Positions 53,886 through 61,000 of a stretch of 64,000 nucleotides of DNA are shown one piece after another. The DNA comes from Flavobacteriales bacterium (GTDB taxonomy: Bacteria > Bacteroidota > Bacteroidia > Flavobacteriales_F > PHOS-HE28): assembly GCA_016704485.1 (NCBI GenBank), contig JADJAA010000001.1:2137501-2201500 (forward strand), given 5' to 3'. Below the pieces are notes generated by a model. The model had not been told where the DNA came from. It ran no database searches and saw nothing but the letters and a program-made list of their open reading frames with translations. Positions within the stretch are counted from its first letter, which is position 1; each line of letters opens with the position of its first letter. The translations under genes and the position numbers were made by a program.

Positions 53886-55336
53886 GCCAGTTCCTTCAGT
53901 TTGAACCGCTCTGGGAACAGTTCCATGAAATGCGCGAAGAAGAGTTGACGCAACAGTAAGCGCTTATAGTCCGCGGTGCCGCGCGCATCACTGATCGGTG
54001 CGATCTCATCATTCATAGCAGCTACGGCCTTGCGCACGTTTTCCGGTGTGGCCTCTTTCCCAGCAAGGAAGGCGGCAGTATTCGCGAGGAACTTAGGAAC
54101 AGGTGCCACGCCACCGGCGCTCAGGAACGCTTTTCGTATCGTGCTGTTGTCCATCTCCAAGCGGATCGCACTGTTCACACTGGCGATGTCCAAGTACGTG
54201 CGCTTGCTCACTTTTTCGAAGTTGAAGCGTGTGTGCTGTGTGGGTAGCTTGAAGCGCACAGTGGTGAGGATCTCGTCCGCGGACTTGTCGATGTCCTTAT
54301 AGCCTTTGTAGAGATCCTTCAACTTCAATTGGTGCTCTTCACCTGAAGAACTGCGAAGTGTGATCGTACTGTTGAGCGCGATGAAGAAGGCGGTGAGATC
54401 CCCGATGGGCGAGGCGTTCACGAAGTTCCCTGCCAGTGTGCCCATGTTGCGAATGGGGGTGGAACTCACGAGCAGCAAGTGCTTTTCCAGCTTTGGAAAA
54501 CGCGCGCGAAGTTCCTGCGAAGCGATCAGCTCGTTCGCCACGGCTGCTCCGCCGATGATGCATTCATCGCCTTCGATGCGGATGCCCTTCAAGCCTTCGT
54601 CGTTGAACACCGAGCGGATCGGTGCATGGTGCATGGTGTCGTGCTTTTGCACGTAGAGGTCTGTGCCGCCCGCTAGGGGCGGGAAATTTCCCGCCCGTAC
54701 GGGCGGTGCGGGCGCAATGGTCTTCAACCGTTCCGTGATCTCTGAAAAATACCCCGGCACAAACCCATTCTTCACGCTCCAGGCGATAGGATCATTCACG
54801 TCCTTCTTGGCAAGTTGCTCGGCGACATCCGCGGCTGCGCGTTCAATGCTTTTGTAGCCGGTGCACCGACAGATGTTCCCGTCGATGGAGCGCACGGCGA
54901 GCTCTGAAGTAATGGTTTCCTGCGAAAGGCAGCAACCGCTCAACGATACGACGAAGCCCGGCGTGCAGATGCCGCATTGCGTGGCGCCTTGGTCGACCAT
55001 CGCTTGTTGTACGGGGCTTAGTTTATCCACGCCTGCACCATGCTCCAAGGGCTCGGTGAGGCCTTCCACCGTAACGATGTGCTTGCCGTGCACGTTCGCC
55101 AAGGCCAACAAACAGGAGGTCATCGAGCGGTATTCGAGCTTAGGCTTCTCGGCTCCGCTCGAAGACCTAAGCTCGCCGACAAGTACCGTACAAGCTCCGC
55201 AGTCGCCTTCGCGGCAGCCGATCTTGGTGCCTGATAATTGTTCGTGGTAACGGATAATGTCCAGCAGGACCGTGCCCGTTGGCGCGGTGCTTTGGATCGT
55301 ACGGTCGTTCAGGATGAAGTCAGTGGTCTTGGCCAT
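53882..55336 (-). CDS. xdhA: Xanthine dehydrogenase small subunit (2Fe-2S and FAD domains)
   Basis: A 484-residue protein. Residues 1-85 are a plant-type ferredoxin domain (Cys41, Cys46, Cys49 in CREGDCGAC, and Cys75). Residues 90-165 are the second 2Fe-2S domain (CGIC at 121-124, CRC at 156-158). Then an FAD-binding domain (GGTDLYVQ, IIGGAAVANELIA, GTLAGNFVNASPIGD). Two inserts set it apart from the family: RSSSGAEKPK at about residues 57-66 and PPVRAGNFPP at about 211-220, each encoded by a palindromic DNA element. The ATG at 55336 is chosen over a TTG at 55354; TATCTTGG just upstream could be a -7 box. Confidence 0.93.
   Translation of the reverse strand: MAKTTDFILNDRTIQSTAPTGTVLLDIIRYHEQLSGTKIGCREGDCGACTVLVGELRSSSGAEKPKLEYRSMTSCLLALANVHGKHIVTVEGLTEPLEHGAGVDKLSPVQQAMVDQGATQCGICTPGFVVSLSGCCLSQETITSELAVRSIDGNICRCTGYKSIERAAADVAEQLAKKDVNDPIAWSVKNGFVPGYFSEITERLKTIAPAPPVRAGNFPPLAGGTDLYVQKHDTMHHAPIRSVFNDEGLKGIRIEGDECIIGGAAVANELIASQELRARFPKLEKHLLLVSSTPIRNMGTLAGNFVNASPIGDLTAFFIALNSTITLRSSSGEEHQLKLKDLYKGYKDIDKSADEILTTVRFKLPTQHTRFNFEKVSKRTYLDIASVNSAIRLEMDNSTIRKAFLSAGGVAPVPKFLANTAAFLAGKEATPENVRKAVAAMNDEIAPISDARGTADYKRLLLRQLFFAHFMELFPERFKLKELA
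54668..54710. repeat. GC-rich palindromic element inside xdhA
   Basis: GGCGGGAAATTTCCCGCC (54678-54695) is a perfect 18-bp palindrome, overlapped by GCCCGTACGGGC (54693-54704), another perfect palindrome. It lies just before the conserved GGTDLY codons and is read in frame. Confidence 0.85.
55136..55174. repeat. REP-like hairpin inside xdhA
   Basis: GAGCTTAGG (55136-55144) pairs perfectly with CCTAAGCTC (55166-55174). The 21-base interior is CTTCTCGGCTCCGCTCGAAG plus A, a relative of the TTCGACTTCGCTCAG repeat seen between genes elsewhere. It is read in frame. Confidence 0.8.
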
Positions 55337-55390
55337 AGCAATTGCGTTTGCCAAGATAGGGGAGATACCCGCCCCGCTAAAAACCGTGCT

Positions 55391-58042
55391 TTACTTCAAC
55401 AGCGTAACATGGCCTGTGAGGTCGTACAACTCACCGGAGTAAGCATCCCGGAATTGTAACTTCCATACGTAGACTTCGGTCTCGGATTGCATACTGGAAT
55501 AGTTGCCATTCCATGTCGAACCGATCACCTCCGTGGAGAAGATCTGCTCGCCCCATCGATCGAAGACCATGAAGCTGTAATTCTCGATCCCATGGTCACG
55601 ATTGAATATAGGCAAGAAACCTTCGTTGATATCATCGTTATTTGGCGTAAACGCATTCGGTACAAAGACATCCAGAATATCGAACACGGCTATCGAAGCG
55701 CAATAGACATCCGGGCACCCATTGTCATCCATTGATGTTAAACATACTTCGTACGTGTTCCCAAGAGGACTGATGAATTCAAATGTCGGTACGATCTCCG
55801 TACTTGTTCCAAGACCTGCAAAGTCCCATAAGAAATTCGTTGAATTCACGGATGTATTCACCATTAATGTTGTGGGTTCATTGGTGAACAATGTATCCGG
55901 GTCGAAGTAGAACGAAGCTTCCACAACAGGAGGAGTGCCTACGGATCCCGCACCACTTGCTTCACATCCATCTGCATTCTGCATGTGGACAGTGTAGTCA
56001 TCAGGACATAGATCGCCATAAATGGTCTGCGTCGTGAACGGTCCATCATTCAAACTGAACAATACACCAGCTGTATCTTCAATGATGATGATGCCGTCGC
56101 AATCGCCAGGGCATGTTTCACCTTGGCCTATTACCGAAGCGATGGTCAAAGGGTCCGGTTGGTCAATGATAAATGGGATCGTAACGTTACATGCATTGGT
56201 ATCCGCCACATTCACGGTGAATGAATATGCACATAAGCCACTGATCGCGGTGGTGTCTCCCGTACCTGCGACCTGCCATGTGTAGGTGTAAGCTCCCGGA
56301 GTTGCGTTACCACCTGTTGCAGTTGCTGTTGCGGTGCCATCACAAGCACCAAAGCAGATCGCATCAGTTACCGTGACATTGGCTATGATCGGATCCGTGA
56401 ACAGCACATTGACCGTATCCGAACTCGCGCATCCATCAGCAGTTATGGTGGACCAAATGAACGTGTAATTACCACCGGCTGGTGCTGTAACAGGCGATAC
56501 GGGATCCGCATTGTTCCCAAACGCAGCACCGTTCACATTCGTCCAAACACCGGTTGCCCATTCACCGGTTGCATTCATTGTGAACGTGAGGTTGCAACTG
56601 ATCGCATCGGGACCAGCGTCCGGTGCTGGAACCACGAATACATTCACAGTTGCGGTTGAACTGGCATTCGGACAAGGTTGAATGCCATAAACAGTGTACG
56701 TGTAAATACCCTGTGGGTCCGTACTCGGATCGAATACGCCATTGCTCGGACTCCCTCCAGGGCCAGTCCATGTGCCACCGGGATCCGGGGTTCCTTCCAG
56801 TCGATCGAAAAGCGATACCGGTGCGGCCCCTGGACAGAGCGACAGATAGCCATTGCCGCCAGCATAAGGTAGTGGATTCACATCGATAACGACCATTGCC
56901 GTTGCGTTGGGGCATGGTGTTGCGCCGGGAACCGTGTAGATGTAATTACCTGGAACATCCGCGCCAGGTGTGAAATGGGTTGCATTGAAACTGCCTGGTC
57001 CAGTCCATGAACCATTTGCATCCGGTGTTCCACCGAGTTCATCGAATAACGGGATCGCCGGTGCATTGTCGCATAGTGTGGCGCTACCATCCTCTCCGGC
57101 ATCAGGCCCTTGAACGGTGGTCACGAATACGAAGGCGGTATCACTGATGCAGGGTGGTGGAACCTGTATGATGTAGCTGTAAGTTCCTGCTGGATGGGTC
57201 GCTCCATCGAATATGCCATCGAACGGTGTGCCATCTGGCATGAACCATGAACCACCTGAATCAGGTGTACCCTGTACGTTGTTGAATAGTGTAGCGGGTG
57301 CAGCGGTAGTGCATAAAATGATCTCCCCGTTCTGCCCAGCATCCGGATCCGTAAGTTGCTGGACCGTAATTATTGCGGATGCGGATGGACAAGGTGCGAT
57401 GCCCGGAATGGTATATGTGTAATTCCCATCCACATTGGTGCCGGGTGTGAAGATCCCTGTGAATGGGGTGTTGTTCGGACCTGTCCAAGTGCCGCCCAGT
57501 TCAGCTCCTCCAAGGCTTGGGAAGATATCCAATGGCGATCCGCTAACGCATAAGTTCAATGTTGCATTCTGGCCTGCATTCGGAGTTTGGGTCAGTGCTA
57601 CCACCACTTCCGAAACATCCGCGGGGCAGGGTACAGTTCCTTCAACCTGATAGACGTACACGCCAGCAACACCTATGGATGGATCGTATACACCATCTGG
57701 ACCAAAAGCTCCCGGTCCGCTCCAAGTTCCTCCCGGATCAGCGTTGCCACTTAACTGTGTGAAGAGATCCAATGCCGCACCGTTCGTGCAAAGCGTTATG
57801 CTACCGTCAATGCCCGCATTTGGCGGTTGAATAACTGTTACTGTGACGTTACTACTTGCACTTAGACAGGGTGCTGGTGCATTGATCGTATAGGTGTAGA
57901 TCCCGGATGTATGTTGTGCAGGATCGAACGTATCCCCAACAGAGATGCCTGCGGAATTTGTCCATGTTCCGCCTACATCCGGAGCTCCAAGTAATTGATC
58001 GAATAGTTCAAAAGTTTGGTCCGTTCCACAGACTGTGATCAT
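55391..58042 (-). CDS. C-terminal part of a giant T9SS type B surface protein (downstream of a frameshift)
   Basis: An 883-codon frame that continues the protein encoded at 58008-64000. It begins in the middle of a repeat unit (MITVCGTDQTFELFDQLLG), contains six more copies of the about 79-residue repeat (SPG-type TWTGPG signatures), then a shorter Ig-like segment, a SprB-type repeat (DAICFGACDGTATATATGGN), a PKD-like domain (NSTNFLWDFAGLGT) and a CHU_C type B sorting domain (VPNAFTPNNDDINEGFLPI through LTGHVTLLK). It has no signal peptide or promoter of its own, so it is not an independent gene. Surface adhesion or matrix role by inference. Confidence 0.85.
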   Translation of the reverse strand: MITVCGTDQTFELFDQLLGAPDVGGTWTNSAGISVGDTFDPAQHTSGIYTYTINAPAPCLSASSNVTVTVIQPPNAGIDGSITLCTNGAALDLFTQLSGNADPGGTWSGPGAFGPDGVYDPSIGVAGVYVYQVEGTVPCPADVSEVVVALTQTPNAGQNATLNLCVSGSPLDIFPSLGGAELGGTWTGPNNTPFTGIFTPGTNVDGNYTYTIPGIAPCPSASAIITVQQLTDPDAGQNGEIILCTTAAPATLFNNVQGTPDSGGSWFMPDGTPFDGIFDGATHPAGTYSYIIQVPPPCISDTAFVFVTTVQGPDAGEDGSATLCDNAPAIPLFDELGGTPDANGSWTGPGSFNATHFTPGADVPGNYIYTVPGATPCPNATAMVVIDVNPLPYAGGNGYLSLCPGAAPVSLFDRLEGTPDPGGTWTGPGGSPSNGVFDPSTDPQGIYTYTVYGIQPCPNASSTATVNVFVVPAPDAGPDAISCNLTFTMNATGEWATGVWTNVNGAAFGNNADPVSPVTAPAGGNYTFIWSTITADGCASSDTVNVLFTDPIIANVTVTDAICFGACDGTATATATGGNATPGAYTYTWQVAGTGDTTAISGLCAYSFTVNVADTNACNVTIPFIIDQPDPLTIASVIGQGETCPGDCDGIIIIEDTAGVLFSLNDGPFTTQTIYGDLCPDDYTVHMQNADGCEASGAGSVGTPPVVEASFYFDPDTLFTNEPTTLMVNTSVNSTNFLWDFAGLGTSTEIVPTFEFISPLGNTYEVCLTSMDDNGCPDVYCASIAVFDILDVFVPNAFTPNNDDINEGFLPIFNRDHGIENYSFMVFDRWGEQIFSTEVIGSTWNGNYSSMQSETEVYVWKLQFRDAYSGELYDLTGHVTLLK

Positions 58043-61000
58043 TCCATCTTCTCCCGGGATCAGGTGTGCTTACTACAGTTACTTCGACCGTAGCTATGGC
58101 TGCGGGGCAAGGGGCTGTTCCTGAAACGGTGTAGACGTATATTCCTTGTAGATCAGTTGCTGGGTCGAACGAGCCATCCAATGCTCCTGGACTCGCTCCG
58201 CTCCATATCCCACCTGGTTCTGCAGTGTTTCCTAAATGGGGGAATAGATCCTCAATATCACTGACATTACAAAGAACGATGGATGCGTCAACGCCAGCAA
58301 CCGGTGGTTGAGAAATTGAGATCGTAACGGTCGAAGAAACACTTGAACACGGCGGTGGCACATCGATCGTGTATGTATAAACACCAGCGGTCATAGTTGC
58401 TGGATCGAACATGTCACCAACTACAACGCTTGGTCCGGTCCATGCTCCACCAGCATCAGGTGTGCCGGTGAGTTGATCGAACAATGCGATTGCTGCATCA
58501 CTGGTACACAGCGTTGCATTACCTGGCAAGCCAGCATCCGGAGTATTCACAACGGTTATACTTACCCCGCTTGCATCGCTCGGGCAAGGTGTTGTTCCAG
58601 TTACAGTGTATATGTAATCGCCAGCGGTCATGGTCGCAGGATCGAACATGCCGCCGACAACTGCGCTTGGTCCAGTCCACGTTCCACCTGCATCGGGTGT
58701 GCCAGTCAATTGATCGAACAACGATCCAGCCGGGCTACTAATGCAAACCGTCATTGAACCATCCGTGCCTGCATCGGGTGGCGCAACTTCCATAATAGTA
58801 ACTGTTGCACTTACGCTGACACACGGCGGTGGCACATCGATCGTGTATGTATAAACACCATCGGTCATAGTTGCTGGATCGAACATGCCACCAACTACAA
58901 CGCTTGGTCCTGTCCATGTTCCACCCACATCTGGTGAGCCTATAAGTTGATCGAACAATGCGATCGCTGCATCACTGGTACACAGCGTTGCATTACCTGG
59001 TAGTCCTGCATTCGGAGTATTCACAACGGTTACACTTACCACGCTTGCATCGCTCGGGCAAGGTGTTGTTCCAGTTACAGTGTATATGTAATCGCCAGCG
59101 GTCATGGTCGCAGGATCGAACATGCCGCCGACAACTGCGCTTGGTCCAGTCCACGTTCCACCTACATCGGGTGTGCCAGTCAATTGATCGAACAACGATC
59201 CAGCCGGGCTACTAATGCAAACCGTCATTGAACCATCCGTGCCTGCATCGGGTGGCGCAACTTCCATAATAGTAACTGTTGCACTTACGCTGACACACGG
59301 CGGTGGCACATCGATCGTGTATGTATAAACACCATCGGTCATAGTTGCTGGATCGAACATGCCACCAACTACAACGCTTGGTCCTGTCCATGTTCCACCC
59401 ACATCTGGTGAGCCTATAAGTTGATCGAACAATGCGATCGCTGCATCACTGGTACACAGCGTTGCATTACCTGGTAGTCCTGCATTCGGAGTATTCACAA
59501 CGGTTACACTTACCACGCTTGCATCGCTCGGGCAAGGTGTTGTTCCAGTTACAGTGTATATGTAATCGCCAGCGGTCATGGTCGCAGGATCGAACATGCC
59601 GCCGACAACTGCGCTTGGTCCAGTCCACGTTCCACCTACATCGGGTGTGCCAGTCAATTGATCGAACAACGATCCAGCCGGGCTACTAATGCAAACCGTC
59701 ATTGAACCATCCGTGCCTGCATCGGGTGGCGCAACTTCCATAATAGTAACTGTTGCACTTACGCTGACACACGGCGGTGGCACATCGATCGTGTATGTAT
59801 AAACACCATCGGTCATAGTTGCTGGATCGAACATGCCACCAACAACGGTGCTCGGTCCAGCCCATGCTCCACCAGCATCTGGTGTGCCGGTAAGTTGATC
59901 GAACAATGCGATCGCTACATCACTTGAGCAGAGCGTTATTAGGCCCGGTAACCCAGCGTCGGGGGTGCTTACAACCGATACGCTCACTACACTCATATCG
60001 CTCGGGCAAGGTGTGGTACCTGCAACAGTATAGGTGTAATCACCAGATGTCATGGTCGCTGGATTGAACATGCCTCCGACAACAGCGCTCGGTCCTGTCC
60101 ATGTTCCGCTTGCATCCGGGGCGCCTGTCAGCGCTGCAAAAAGTGAAGTCGCAGGACTGCTAACACACAATGTTATGTCAGCATCGATGCCTGCATTCGG
60201 TGGTGCAATTTCTGTTACGGTAACTGTCGAACTCACACTAACACAAGGTGGTGGAACAGTGATCGTGTAGGTATAAATACCAGCAGTCATTGTCGCTGGA
60301 TCGTACATGCCGCCAACAACTGCGCTTGGCCCTGTCCATGCTCCACCAGCATCGGGTGTGCCAGTAAGTTGATCGAATAATGCGATCGCAGCATCGCTTG
60401 TGCAGAGTGTTGCATTACCAGGAAGTCCAGCATCCGGTGTATTCACAATAGTCACACTTACCACACTTGCATCGATTGGGCATGGTGCTGTTCCGGAAAC
60501 GGTGTACGTGTAATCGCCAGCGGTCATGGTCGCAGGATCGAACATTCCACCCACAACCGCACTTGGCCCTGTCCAAGTTCCACCTGCATCCGGAGCACCT
60601 GTCAACGCTGCAAAAAGCGAAGCTGCTGGACTGCTAACACAGAGTGTAATGTCACCATCGATGCCTGCATTGGGAGGCGCAACTTCCGTTACAGTAACTG
60701 TCGAACTCACACTAACACAAGGCGGTGGCACATCGATCGTGTACGTGTAAACACCAGCGGTCATTGTTGCTGGATCGTAAATTCCTCCAACAACTGCGCT
60801 AGGTCCTGTCCATGTTCCACCAGCATCCGGTGTGCCAGTGAGTTGGTTGAACAATGCGATCGCTGCGTCACTTGTGCAGAGTGTTACTAGGCCAGGTAAA
60901 CCAGCATCAGGTGTGCTTACAACGCTGACCGTTACAATGCTCGCATCGCTCGGGCAGGGTGTTGTTCCAGTTACAGTGTATATGTAATCGCCAGCGGTCA

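Noticed and set aside
55391..58042. Separate gene for an 883-residue protein
   Set aside because: It starts inside a repeat unit, has no signal peptide, and joins the upstream frame after one base is removed.
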